Positions 31,997 through 43,036 of a stretch of DNA of 64,000 nt are shown here, one piece after another. The DNA comes from Mastigias papua (Eukaryota > Cnidaria > Scyphozoa > Rhizostomeae > Mastigiidae). The stretch covers positions 845,001 to 909,000 of the forward strand of contig OZ025271.1 of assembly GCA_964019165.1 (NCBI GenBank), read 5' to 3'. The notes beneath the pieces were generated by a model that worked only from the letters and a program-made list of their open reading frames with translations, had not been told where the DNA came from and ran no database searches. Made by a program: the position numbers and the translations under genes. Positions within the stretch are counted from its first letter, which is position 1; each line of letters begins with the position of its first letter.

Positions 31997-33845
31997 TTGG
32001 ACAAAATGGAAGAAAGAAGAATGTGGAAAAGAAATGAAGAAAAATATAGAAGTCTATCCAAAACTATTAAGAAAATTTGTAGAAAAGCCAAAAATGAGTA
32101 CTATAATGAAATTTGCAATGAGATTGAATCACTGGATAAAGCACACAACCCAAAAATGTTCCAAAAAGTAAAACAGCTTAGGCCTAGGAAGTTGCAATCA
32201 GCAGAGGGTGCGAAGAATAAAGATGGAAAAGTGCTTTTTGATGAAAAAGATATCTTAGAAAGGTGGGTAGAATACATTGGAGAGTTATATTCAGATGAGA
32301 GACCTGTGATATGTACAGATACGAATTGCATGCATAATACTGTGAACATCTCAGAAATGGAAGTAAGGGAAACCATCACTAAGCTACCAAAGGGGAAATC
32401 CACGGGAATAGACGAAATTCCAGCAGAATTTTTGCAGAATATGGGTAACAAGGGAATAGAAGTGATGACATGGGTTAGCAATAAATGCTATAATACGGGT
32501 TTACAACCAGGTGATTTTCTTAAATCAATTTTTATACAGCTTCCCAAAGTAAAAAATACAAAAGATTGTGCAGAACATAGAACAATAAGCTTAATATCAC
32601 ATGCCACTAAGATTTTACTACACATTATAAAGAAACGAATAACACCACTAGCTGAAAAAAAGATGAGCGAAAATCAATTGGGATTCAGGGAGGGTAGAGG
32701 AACATGAGATGCAATATGCCAAACAAGGCTTTTAGCAGAGAGAATAATCAGCAAAAACAGAAAGACCTTTGCATGCTTTATAGACTACAAAAAAAGCATT
32801 TGATAAAGTAAACCATAACAAATTAATCGAGATTCTGACAAAATATGATGTGCCTTCAGAGGAAATAACATTAATATCAAATCTATATTGGTCTCAAACT
32901 GCTCATATTAGGGGAAGGTCAGAAGACTCTCAAAGTTTTAAAATTGAGAAAGGTGTCAGACAAGGCTGTGTTTTGTCTCCAGTGTTTTTTAACATGTACA
33001 GTGAAGAACTAATAAATGAAGCCCTACAGGATGAAACTAGTTTAGTTGTAAATGGAGTGGTTATCAATAATATACGATTTGCTGATGACACTGTATTGCT
33101 AGCTAACACAGAAGAAGATTTACAAAGACAAGTTAACAAGTTAAATGAGAGCTGCGCAGCTTTTCGCATGGAGTTGAATGTGAAAAAGACAAAGGTTATG
33201 GTAATGGAAAAGCAACCAGGAACGAAAACAACAATAAAGTCAAATGGGATAGTATTAGAGCAAGTAAATAAATATAAATATCACACGAGATGCAGGCAAG
33301 AAATCAAGAGGAGAATAGGAATAGCAAAGAAATCATTCTAGGAGTTGAAAGAGCTTATGAAAAGTAATGTAAATATGAAGACAAAGAAAAGGCTGCTAAA
33401 TTCGTATATATTTTCACTATTAACATATGGTTGTGAAGCATGGACAGTAGGCAGAGAAGCAGCAAGAAAAATAAATGCATTTGAAACATGGTGCTATCGC
33501 AGAATACTAAGAATTAGCTGGGTAAGCAAAACTACGAACAAGCAAGTATTTGACCGAATAAATGAGAGACCCACTCTATTAAAGAAAATCCCTAAACGAA
33601 AATCATCATTCTTTGGCCATATTGTAAGAAGTCCAAATCGAAATTTGTTTGTTAACATCATGGAAGGATTTATAGATGGGAAAAAATCAAAGGGAAGACC
33701 TCGAAGAATGTGGATTGATGACATCAAGGAATGGACCAACATTAGAGAATATGGAAAGTTGAAAAGGAAGGCACAGTGTAGAGAAAAATGGAGATTCATG
33801 ATAGGCAACCTTCGACTGCTCGAGGACGCTACAGAAATAGAATAG
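31997..33845 (+). pseudogene. LINE reverse transcriptase and C-terminal region, broken
   Basis: RT homology runs through KGKSTGIDEIPAEF, the palm motif CFIDYKKAF-like segment, KGVRQGCVLSPVFFN and RFADDTVLLA (catalytic ADD), then a C-terminal part with TYGCEAWTVGREA and WCYRRILRISWVSK. Breaks: TGA near 32705, an A-run frameshift near 32790, a frameshift near 33280 and a TAG near 33340. Confidence 0.88.
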
Positions 33846-33862
33846 AATTTGAATTTGAAACA

Positions 33863-34560
33863 ATGACAAATTTACGGAAGGCTTCTCAACGAGTAGCGGC
33901 GTAGCGGCTATACTTATTAGTAGTGTTACAAATGATGTTTAAAATGGGAATCACAGCTTCGCAATAAATTTAAAGTCAGGGTAAGAACCAAGGAGAGATC
34001 ACTCATCTTTTAGTGTTTCTTCTGATGGAATTCGACGAGTCCAGTTGAGTTACAAATCCGGTTATATCAAGTCAATGAATAAAAGATTTGTACTCATACT
34101 CGAGTCATCTTCATCTAGTTAGGGAAGTGTTCAAAACGTATACAGCATGAAGCTAATGGGTATCAAAAGTCACATGACTTTAATGTCAGTGTACACTCAT
34201 ACAATGTTCCTGTGCAATGGTTTCTTCAGTAAATACGTGGAGTAATACAACGTATTCACGTGACTGTCTTTACATTGAGAGAATTTTAAAGCGCAATTCT
34301 TAACCGTTTATGAAAGTAAAGGGAGCGTATTAAAGATTGAAAGAGGCACATTTAAATGAGTGAGGAGTTGTTTTTTTGGTTTTGGACTTCAACGATGAAG
34401 GACATAGTAATTTCCTTAACCTTTGTGTCTGTGTGTCTGTTTACTTATATTCAATATTTGCCATTACAATATTTTGACTCGAGACTAACAGTTGCATCGA
34501 GTATTTTGTTGTGTCCGTACTGATTTTGGATTTATTAAGCGTTTCTCTTAAACGAACAAA
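33863..34560. other. No recognised gene
   Basis: AT-rich spacer between the LINE and a foldback MITE; nothing supportable seen. Confidence 0.45.
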
Positions 34561-34706
34561 CGGGAACATTCTTTAAGCATACTGAAAAGCTTTTTCTCGC
34601 CCGATACTCGTCAGAGTATGATCTTTCGATCGTCATCCGACGTTTCATACTCTGATGAGTGTCGAACGAGGAAAATCTTTTCAGTATGCTTAAATAATGT
34701 TCCCGC
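34561..34706. mobile_element. 146-bp foldback MITE
   Basis: Almost the whole element is one imperfect hairpin starting CGGGAACATT and ending AATGTTCCCG, with arms of about 70 bp sharing AAGCATACTGAAAAG and CATACTCTGA. A half copy lies at 13128-13207. The hairpin centre includes CGATCG. Confidence 0.85.
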
Positions 34707-34819
34707 TTTTTCTAGTGATATTCAATAATCCTTGTTGAACCTTTCTTTCCATTTTAAGCTGCCTCCAATAGACAAGCATATGAGTTTCCGTTCTGTAGTA
34801 TCGTTTGAGTAGTCAAAAT

Positions 34820-35065
34820 GTTGAGAACGGAGTATCTTTCAGGGGAAACAAGAAGAGATGATAATGTGATTTGAAACTGTGGGTAATGATTGTTGTGTTG
34901 TAGAGGATCTTCAGCTTGGCATGGGCAATTTCGCAGAGTGGCAAGCTTTGACAGCAGCAACTATAGATGTTTCAGAGAAGCACCATGTTTTTGTGAGACG
35001 AACCCAGTATATGATTTTGTCTACCTGCAATTTGAACTCAGAGTGCTAGTTGCTGTGAATCCCAA
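34820..35065. repeat. Diverged duplicate of the 47.1-kb block
   Basis: Similar in order and content to 47090-47350 (GAGAGCGGAGTA, AGAGGATCTTCA, GGCAGGCTTTG-like blocks), and hence to the palindrome arms there. Lies beside 7TM copy 2, as the 47-kb block lies beside the broken copy. Confidence 0.6.
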
Positions 35066-35120
35066 TCAGTATTGTGCTGTTGAGCACGGTATCGCCCATT
35101 TAAACATATTTCGCTAAATC

Positions 35121-35300
35121 TTGACAAATCTTGCAGTACCTTGCAGGATAAAACAACATCTCACAATATCATGCAGCACCTTACAACATCACACTACTTC
35201 ATACAGCTTCTCACAGTATCTTGCTACATCTCATTGCTACTTATATCTCACAGCACTCTGCAATCTCTCACAACATCCTGAAACTTCTCACAACTTCTCA
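35121..35300. repeat. Degenerate CTCACAACATC minisatellite
   Basis: Many imperfect repeats of about 10-15 bp built on CTCACAACATC; more at 35600-35700. Related arrays lie downstream of the other 7TM copies at 49245-49390 and 53295-53370, so it seems to be part of the duplicated unit. Confidence 0.7.
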
Positions 35301-36188
35301 TAAATGGTCAGTTTTTGTTTAGACGTCCTTAACTTCGTAGTTTATTTTTACCAGTGCTATGATATGCTGTTCTGTCTTTTCATTCTCAGAGTGTGCATAG
35401 TTTGAATCCCAAGACGTTAAGTGGTTTCAAGCAGGGAATCACTCATTTCTTAGATAAACATCTGGAAAATATGCCTGTTCAAAAAATATACCGAAAATTC
35501 CATACTAGAGAAGAGAACTGTACCAGTATTTTTGCCTGAAGTACCAGACAAATAGGCCAGCTACTAGCACGTCAAATTGCAAGCATTTCATTAAATATCG
35601 AAATATCTCACAACTTCTCAAAAATCAAACAACAGCATTTCACGATATCTTACAACATCCCACAAACACCATAAAACTTTTTGCAATAGCTGATAAATGG
35701 TCAGTTTTAAAATCTCTTGATTTTGTAGTACACATTCCCGAGCATTTAAGTTCATTTTAATTTTTAGACTTTATCACTCACTAAAACTTTACTTCTCATA
35801 CATCAGAGAGCAATATCATTATGACATACACTTGAGATATTACTGGCCATCAGATATAAATATACGATTAGTCCCATGCGCATGGAATTCCTGATTTATC
35901 GTTGAATACACCACACTAGCTTCAATAGAATCATCCACATAGAAAACAATCGAGCATCTCTCTTGATGATTAGAATTATTATGCTAGCAAGATGTAATAC
36001 TGTAATAGTACTGTACACAATGCCATACTCTACGCCCACCACCATCCTTATCATATATTCCAGTACTGTATATATGTATAGCGTTAGCTTTACAGTCTCT
36101 TTTCTATCCTTACAATATGTCCAATTCAAGTAAGCCCAAAATATTGATAATAATACCTTGTCATTACCAGCACTAACTATAAGTTCCC

Positions 36189-37019
36189 TTACGACCTTGT
36201 GGACCGCCTCTTCATGTAGAAATACCACATGGGATCAAATGCCATACCAAAGAGTAACAGACTGACGGATATTGTCGACACAATACCCTCGACTGAGTTA
36301 CAGACTGGAGTTTTGTCTATTGCTAGAAATGTGATCATCGTCGTTAGGTTTGAGATAAAGAAACTGGACGTGATTCCAATGAAGAACATCTTTGTATGCT
36401 TTAGTCTCTTCTGTCGTCGTGCAATGACATCGTTGTTTCTGATTGATGGCGGACCTTGCTCAACAGTGGTTGGTGCAATGGTTCGGTTTTGGGCCTTAAT
36501 GGCGAAGTACAGCTTAACGTAGATGATACAGAGTGCAATGTATCCCAAGATTCGTGTGGTTGCTAATGGAATTGCCAGGAATATCACATTGCCCAAAGTG
36601 AATCTCAGTGTAGATGATAGAATGCCAATAAGCATAGAGAGTACGAAAACACGGATGGATAACTTTCTCTCCAATTGCTTCTTGGCATCTGATGTATGAT
36701 ATGCGAGTCCATTTTTAACAACCTGAAGCCTTTCGTATGCCATTGATACATTGAAGCCCAACTGATGAAGGAAGGATACAATTGTGCATGTTGAAACGAA
36801 GCAAATGACTGGAAAGGGCGTGTTGACAGTCATAAACGCTTGGATACACATGACAAGTGCACATGCAACATTGGACACTCCAATTAGTGTAAACATTCGG
36901 CCAGCACCAATCGACTGATCCTCATTTTTGTAAATTTGCGTTACCATGTATATGTTTGGAGCAGCAGTTAAAATGGATATAGCTGCTATTGACAATGAGC
37001 AATACCTTAGCCAAATCAT
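36189..37019 (-). CDS. Divergent 7TM (GPCR-like) receptor, copy 2
   Basis: 276 residues, single exon, very close to copies 1 and 3. Hydrophobic segments at about 5-30, 42-66, 68-92, 122-142, 147-175, 209-234 and 243-268. Asn22 in TM1 (PNIYMV), Asn50 in TM2 where Asp 2.50 is usual, E96-R97-L98 after TM3, a long basic third loop (ARRQKRLKH), and Asp262 in FDPMWYFY at TM7 where Asn 7.49 of NPxxY is usual. No CWxP in TM6, no proline in the middle of TM5, and no obvious second-loop Cys. The N-terminus is only a few residues, so a small ligand or an upstream exon is possible. An integral plasma-membrane receptor is the likeliest role; G-protein coupling is inferred. Confidence 0.78.
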   Translation of the reverse strand: MIWLRYCSLSIAAISILTAAPNIYMVTQIYKNEDQSIGAGRMFTLIGVSNVACALVMCIQAFMTVNTPFPVICFVSTCTIVSFLHQLGFNVSMAYERLQVVKNGLAYHTSDAKKQLERKLSIRVFVLSMLIGILSSTLRFTLGNVIFLAIPLATTRILGYIALCIIYVKLYFAIKAQNRTIAPTTVEQGPPSIRNNDVIARRQKRLKHTKMFFIGITSSFFISNLTTMITFLAIDKTPVCNSVEGIVSTISVSLLLFGMAFDPMWYFYMKRRSTRS

Positions 37020-37216
37020 ATTTCCTGCCTATTGGCCTTATATATAGACTGTTAAAGATTACTGCTAAGGGCTGTCTGTATATACCGTATAATTCCTGAG
37101 TCTTGGCACTGATTGTATGGCATGTACTTTTCTCCTTGGGTTTTAAGCACGATACAATATGCACAAGTATCCGAGAGAGTCCTCGGTATGCTTATCAATA
37201 TGTATGTGATGTGGTG

Positions 37217-37240
37217 CAGCTGTCTCGATATAACTTGCAA
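37217..37240 (-). promoter_or_regulatory. Upstream motif pair, copy 2
   Basis: CAGCTG at 37217-37222 and, 10 bp on, ACTTGCAA at 37233-37240, a weakened version of the ATTTGCAT octamer seen in copy 1. It lies about 200 bp upstream of the start codon, as in the other copies. Confidence 0.42.
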
Positions 37241-37324
37241 AACATAGAGGTCGTTTGAAATATAGCAGAAATGAAGATCCTTTTATAAGCTTTTTGAGCA
37301 AATAATGTTACTGTTGTTAATGAT

Positions 37325-37440
37325 GAGTCGATTGGTTGATTCCTTCGTGTTATTGGTTGATTCTATCTTGTGACTGGTTGATTCCGTCTTGTGACTAGTT
37401 GATTCCTTCTTGTGACTGGTTGATTCATTCCTGTGATTAA
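37325..37440. repeat. TGGTTGATTCC minisatellite
   Basis: Five to six imperfect units of about 22-24 bp (TGGTTGATTCCTTCTTGTGAC). A related array lies at 55030-55150, also 5' of a 7TM copy. Confidence 0.85.
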
Positions 37441-37959
37441 ATAGCTCCTTTATAGCGTGCTTTTACGGATAGCAAGTTCTGTCGTTATTTGATTAAATTG
37501 AGTCTGCATCGATTGAGTGATTTTGTCTATTGTTTGACACATCTTTATTGCAGCAAATTTCTGTTGTTGTTTCATTGTGAGGTCAAAAGAGTATTGCAAG
37601 GTTTTCCTAACAAGAGTTTCTTTCAATGCGTACAGAAGGCCACCATGTAACCTATATATAGTGTGTAATAGCAGCTCTAAAACTAGTTTTGTGTATGATA
37701 AAATAGTAACTTCTTGTGTATTTGCCATAGACTCTGTAAATGTGTTTGGGGGCATTGTAGCCAAATGCTTGATTGGTTGAAACCTTTGATCAGGCCTGTT
37801 TTTCCCCAACGTAATTGACCGATCGTCTTGTGGGATTAACCTACATAGCAGAAAGATGATACAATGTGGAAGACATATAGTAGGCCTTTAAGTCTTCTTC
37901 CTACAATCTCAAAAACATTTCAGCGACTCATGTGCAATCAATTATTTGACTCCATTGAA
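37441..37959. other. No recognised gene
   Basis: A minus-strand frame of 119 residues (37450-37809) is open but has no known domain; low-complexity Gln/Thr content. Nothing else seen. Confidence 0.4.
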
Positions 37960-39540
37960 CAGTTCTTCTCACCGTTGCTAAGAAGTTGTAGACAGGGGAT
38001 ATGACACAGAACACGTCCTTCTAAATTTTGTACAATACTGTACGAATAGCATTGATAAAAAGGGATTTTACAGGTACAATTGTCATGGATTTTGTCAGAA
38101 GCTTTTAACAGTGTAAGCCATGATTTGTATGAACACAATTTGGATGCCCTTCATCTTATAAGAAACTATTTGCCACAGAGACAATAGAGAGTGCAGATGA
38201 ATAGCTCCTATAGCGGTTGGAAAGAAATCAAAGTTGGAGTTCCTCAAGCATCTGTCCTGGAACCTTTATTATTTAATATCTATATAAACGAAATTTTCAT
38301 GCTGATGAATCGTAAAATGAATTGCAACTATGCTGATCATGCCACTATCTTTGCATGCTATCCAGACCTTGATACTATAGTTAGAGAGCTAAAAGGAGAT
38401 GCTCAGAAATGGTTTTCTGACAGCTATTTCAAATTGAGTGATGATAAATGCAATTTAATCGTTTTTGGTTATAATTGCACTAATGCAACAGTCACAATCG
38501 GAATTTGAAAGATCATTGACATCAAATATGAACGACGTTTAGGGATACGTTTGATAAGAAATTAAGTTTTAGAAACATATTGAAGACTTTTGTAAAAGGG
38601 CTTGCACTTCCTCGCTTTCCCTACAAATTCTAGTGAATGCTTTTGTGAAAGCACAATTCAATTATTGTCCGTTGGTGTGGATGTTTCATAATAGGGCAAT
38701 CCATTCTACACTAAATAACTTACAAGAGAGGGCTGTAGGACTGTCTTGCAAAAGTATTGGTACGTTATATTTGGTACTTATATGACATGGGCGAGTGGCC
38801 AAGTGGTTAGAGCACTTGACCGCTGTGCAAAACATCGATGGCTCGGGCCGAACCCTCGGATCATAGTTGGGATGTTCGTCCACTGTCCACCTAGCAGCAA
38901 ATGAGTACCCGGTGGCAACAATAAGGAAGTGAAAAGCGGCGAGGAAAGGAACTGGCCACCCTACCTCACTATACCGGCGGTTCAGGATTTGTGTCCCTCT
39001 AACGGGCACTCCCCCAACGTACGAAATCGTACATGGGACTCACTTTTACCTTTACCCTTTACTTATATGAAGGATCATGCAATACGAAACAACATCTTGG
39101 ATAGAAGTCAACTAGCAACATGTTAAGGAGTCCTTTGAACCACAGATCAGTTGATTATGGACATTCTAAGATGGATGAGGTGAGAGACCAAGAAGGAAAC
39201 TTAGCAGCTGCATTAACGGTAGAGGTAAACCCGTTTTTGGAAAAGAAATAATTTTAAAGGAAAAATGTGTTACTACTCATCAGCACAGTCTGCCAATGCT
39301 TATGACTGAAATTTTCAAATTGAAGAACAGGCTGAATCCGTCATTCATGAGGAATTTTTTCACGAAGAGAGAGATAGCTTCTAAATCGTAAGGAGTGAAA
39401 ATAAACTGCTATTGCCAAAAGCAAATACAACGACAGTATGGCATGGACAGCATTCGATACAGAAGCTATCATTCATGCTTCGCGTTGCCAAATGAAGTTA
39501 CACTTTCTGAGTTGAAGAGAAGTTGAACTATGGACAGAAC
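37960..39540 (+). pseudogene. Decayed CR1/L2-like LINE fragment, split by a SINE
   Basis: Pieces of one reverse transcriptase in several frames: EAFNSVSHDL-like near 38100, KVGVPQASVLEPLLFNIYIN near 38225, a mutated catalytic motif YADHAT near 38330 (the second Asp is lost), LQERAVG near 38720, and the C-terminal RYRSYH and ALPNEVTLSELKRS near 39460-39520. A SINE interrupts it at 38786-39060. Inactive. Confidence 0.8.
38786..39060 (+). mobile_element. tRNA-derived SINE with 10-bp target duplication
   Basis: 275 bp. The head resembles a tRNA (A box in GAGTGGCCAAGTGGTTAGAG, B box degenerate in GGGCCGAACCCT), followed by a conserved-looking body (AACTGGCCACCCTACCTCAC) and a CTTTTACCTTTACCC tail. 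Flanked by an exact duplication ACTTATATGA (38776-38785 and 39061-39070). Confidence 0.88.
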
Positions 39541-39941
39541 ATACTTGCTCCTGCATACAGTGCAAAGTTTTTTTCATTAAAGATTTAGGGTATTTATGAA
39601 TATTTTTTGTGACTTGTAGCAATTAGTTTTGTTAATTTGTTAGTGTAGTTGTTTCCTATTTTATTTAAGTAAATTTTAAGGATAATAAAACAAGAAATAA
39701 CAATAACAGAAGCAATGACCGATTTTCATGCAGAATTCTGACCACATATGCGTTCCACAGCTAATGTTAGGCCCATTCTGCGTGATGAGTGGTCAATTGT
39801 GTTTACTAGAGAAAAGACATGATCAGAGCTCTCAACCAATCAAGCAGTTGGTGGCTATGTTGTGTGTAGCGTTTACGAGCCTGCTACATGGCGTGCTACA
39901 CTTTTCATAAAGGGGGCCGCTGATTAAAAAATCTCGAAATT

Positions 39942-40184
39942 CTAGGGGAGCCAGTACCTTCCATACTCTTTGTTTACAGAAATGCTTAAATCACAAAGTA
40001 TCAAATAGCCACTTTGAAGAGTTCGAATACTTTGGAGTTTGTCGGCAATGGATGATGATACAGTGACTCTATTGCTTTCACAGTTTGTAATTAAAGATTC
40101 GCAATCAGGTGGTGCATTATTTAACAGTACGAATGTCCTTTTCTCACAGTTGATTTTTCTGACGCAAATCGAACACCATGCCAT
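39942..40184 (-). other. Module A: repeated ORF with NCExRTF motif
   Basis: An 80-residue open frame (VRKINCEKRTFVLLNN, NRVTVSSSIADKLQSI). Diverged copies on the same strand lie at about 55550-56110 (NCENRTFAPLNN) and probably 57420-57590. All lie 5' of 7TM copies. Could be an exon of a duplicated neighbour gene or a relic; no domain recognised. Confidence 0.42.
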
Positions 40185-40315
40185 TCATCCATATCTACAG
40201 TGGTTTCTACGAGAAATAATTATGTGAAAACTAATCTTTGAAGTATTTAGAATAGCTACGCCTAAACTACCACTAAGTTTTATTCAGGTTAGAGTTTCAG
40301 GGAGGCTAACTTTCA

Positions 40316-40447
40316 TGTTCTCTACGAGGCTACATTACTCTACAAGGCTACATTACTCTACGAGGCTACATTACTCTACGAGGCTACATTGCTCTACGAG
40401 GCTACATTGCTCTACGAGGCTACATTACTCTACGAGGCTACATTACT
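40316..40447. repeat. 18-bp minisatellite
   Basis: About seven units of an 18-bp repeat (CTCTACGAGGCTACATTA). The open frame across it is a repeat artefact. Confidence 0.95.
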
Positions 40448-41199
40448 TCTGTTGTTATTTGGTAGCAATTTATGCCTTCAAAATGGACACTTTAGGCTAG
40501 TGTTGACTGTCAATCCAAGCGCCTTAGAACCTTAATCTTATCCTCAATAATCCTTCGAAATGCACGACATGTGTTTGATGTCATAGAAACAAGAACACAA
40601 TTTGCTTATGAACGATATCTCCAATAATGATTTAGAGTGTTACCTAAATTACAATTTTCTCGTTTTTCTTTTGATATTTTTTGTATATGTCGACTTAAAC
40701 TTTCTGCACTTTACACCCCTGATTAATTACTCTTTTTATTATAACTTTATACTTTAATATTATATTTATATTTTATTTATTCTGTCTTTTTATGTGATTG
40801 TGAGATTGTTGCTTGGTATCAGGAACGAATATGTAGTTTAGTTTGCTTGTCAAGGAGTATCATGGGAAGTAAAAGATGAATAAAAGTGGGTGAAAACGAT
40901 CACTCCATGGTAGCCTACGTAAGGTAAGACAAGTTAGACAGCAGAGAAGAAGAGAAGAACGGAACAACAAACGCCAGTGAGCAGTGAGAAGAAAAGCTCT
41001 AGTTCATGAGAGAGAAATAGAGCTTTCACCTGTATAAAGTCCAACTTATGTCCAATGTTGAATTATTGCTCTACCTTTTTAAGTTTTTTAGCTTTGAAAA
41101 CACTTGTTTGGGCTGAGCTGATATCCACAGGATGTGATGCAGACTTGCCATTCTCCTAGTAGAAAGAAAAAGTAACGGGGCTCAGATTTCAGGCTCCTA
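40448..41199. other. No recognised gene
   Basis: AT-rich spacer without domains or clear repeats. Confidence 0.45.
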
Positions 41200-41738
41200 T
41201 CGTACTTACTCTAATATCCCCGCTGTGGGATTAGCGTTTCAACCTTAGAAAAAGATGGGATTATTAGAGAGGTGGGTATGTTGGAGAGTCGGGATTATTA
41301 TGTTTTCGATACCTTGAAGTCTAGTTTGAGGATACCGTTTCAACAAAAAACGGCTCTCAAAAATGATCGTGGCAAACCAGAGTAAAAAGCACAATTTGAA
41401 GAAGGTTCAAAACGACAAAATTGTTTGAGTAAAATAACAAAACCAATGCGTTACGTCAAGAGTGTTCGTTTTAGTAACCGTGATCATGCCCGATGACATA
41501 ATGCTAAGTTTTCATTTCAAGTTGGTACATGGCATTCGAAACGTAACATTGGACGTTTGAAGCAAAAATTTTAACATTTATGCAAGTGAATAAAGTTATT
41601 TACAAATAATTTATACAGCAATCCCGCGTGCGGGATTACTGGGGAGGCGGGATTATTCTTTCAAACTATGAAATAAAGGCGGGATTACTAGAGAGGCGGG
41701 AATAAAAGAGAGGCGGGAATATTAGAGCAAATACGGTA
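41200..41738. mobile_element. MITE with TACCGTA-type ends and iterated GCGGGATTA
   Basis: Imperfect inverted ends (ATCGTACTTACTCTAATATC against TACCGTATTTGCTCTAATAT read inward). The right side repeats GAGAGGCGGGA and GCGGGATTA several times. Same plan as the MITEs at 10.1 and 21.1 kb. Confidence 0.72.
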
Positions 41739-43036
41739 TTTGCAATCAGTGTGGGGGAAGTATGAGCTTTACTCGTCTCCTGAAGCAGCAAGTCCAGCAT
41801 CACCAGGAAACAACGCGCAGGATGGAAAATTTGAAGGTTTTGTTTGCAATTTGTGAAAAGTTGTAGAAGGCATGAAGTCATGAAGATACTTGCTGCTTGA
41901 ATGAATGTAGTATATGACAGGTTACAATGCAATGAATGGTCCATATCATGAAACATCGACAGACACTGCACATGAAAGCATCGTGCAGACTGCTACAGAG
42001 GTTCGGGGGCTGACATCACTCAGCCTGATGCTCTTAATACGCAAGTTACAAGGAACATGGAAGAAACGAAGCTTTTCATTAAAATATGGAGGCAACTATG
42101 CAAAGAGGAAAGGTATTAGATCACCAGGTAATGGCTAAGCTCTGTAAGACCTGTTCTTTTTGTGCCAACAGGAAAGAACTCCAGAGTATCAAGAAGGGCT
42201 TGAACATCCCAAGTGCTCAATACCCGATAGCAAGGAAGATCTTACTTACCATTTTTGAATTATTGATTCTGCCGAAATCGGTTGTGTTTGGCACAAGTTC
42301 TAACTAAATACTTGTCATGGGATCTCTAGAGAAGATAGTTGCTAGCAAAGTATCAGAACTGACTTCCGTCTTGCAAAATGCTCTACATGCAATTCAATGG
42401 TTAACACGTGAAGCTGCCCTGATGGTATGATGGCACAGTACTTGAAACTGCTCCCGTGCCCTCTCTATTTATGGCAATACCAGTGTTTGTTATGAGGAGC
42501 CTAGCGCAAGACCTAGTTCCTGGAGTTTGTTATTCTATGACCTGTTTTGACCGCATTTCGGTACGGATTGTTTCTTGTTTGCAATTGAAGCTGAAGGTGC
42601 TGAACTCAAATCTTCAGAAGATCGCATAAACTTAGGTATATTGAGTATATTGCAGATGGTGTCAATTGTTTATTTGAAAAAGTTATGCTATTAAAACCTT
42701 ATGAAGATAGCATTGCTGCAGAGAAACGTGCTCAGGTGGCATTTGTAGAAGTGCTAGGCTCTCGGTTACAAAATATAAAGAAAGTATTTAGAACAGAATG
42801 CATACCTGATGGGAGAAACCTGTTTTGCCATAGCTGTTTATGTGATAAATGAATAATTTCACTGCAAAGTTTTTCTGAAATAATCAGATGAAGTTAAACA
42901 ACATGAAAAGAGCTGTTGGTGCAATTTTATACTACTGCGCAGTGACATTGCAGATGAGAATCTTCGCCACTTGTTTTGCCCGATGACAGAAGACAGCTGG
43001 TGCAAACACCGTAATCATTTGACGCCGTAACCATAA
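41739..43036. other. Possible gene relics, nothing recognised
   Basis: Several short coding-like stretches (41740-42310) without introns or known domains. May be a decayed transposon or gene. No support for a call. Confidence 0.3.

Larger units (their letters stand above)
30240..33862 (+). mobile_element. Non-LTR retrotransposon with APE endonuclease, decayed
   Basis: About 3.6 kb: a GC-richer 5' leader, an apurinic-type endonuclease, reverse transcriptase, and a C-terminal region of the kind often annotated as craniofacial-development-protein-2-like in invertebrates. The clade is probably RTE-like, but I cannot place it firmly. Several frameshifts and stops, plus an internal insertion, show that it is inactive. 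The 3' end is a short GAATTTGAATTTGAA tail near 33845-33862. Confidence 0.85.

Noticed and set aside
35896..36228. Minus-strand ORF downstream of 7TM copy 2
   Set aside because: It overlaps the receptor's last codons in another frame and is not kept in copies 1 and 3.
38786..38860. A tRNA gene
   Set aside because: The head has tRNA-like boxes, but the B box is degenerate, the cloverleaf does not close, and it continues into a SINE body with a target duplication.
40315..40500. ORF with a repeated Ser-Thr-Arg-Leu-His-Tyr unit
   Set aside because: It follows exactly from the 18-bp minisatellite; no start context or homologous protein.
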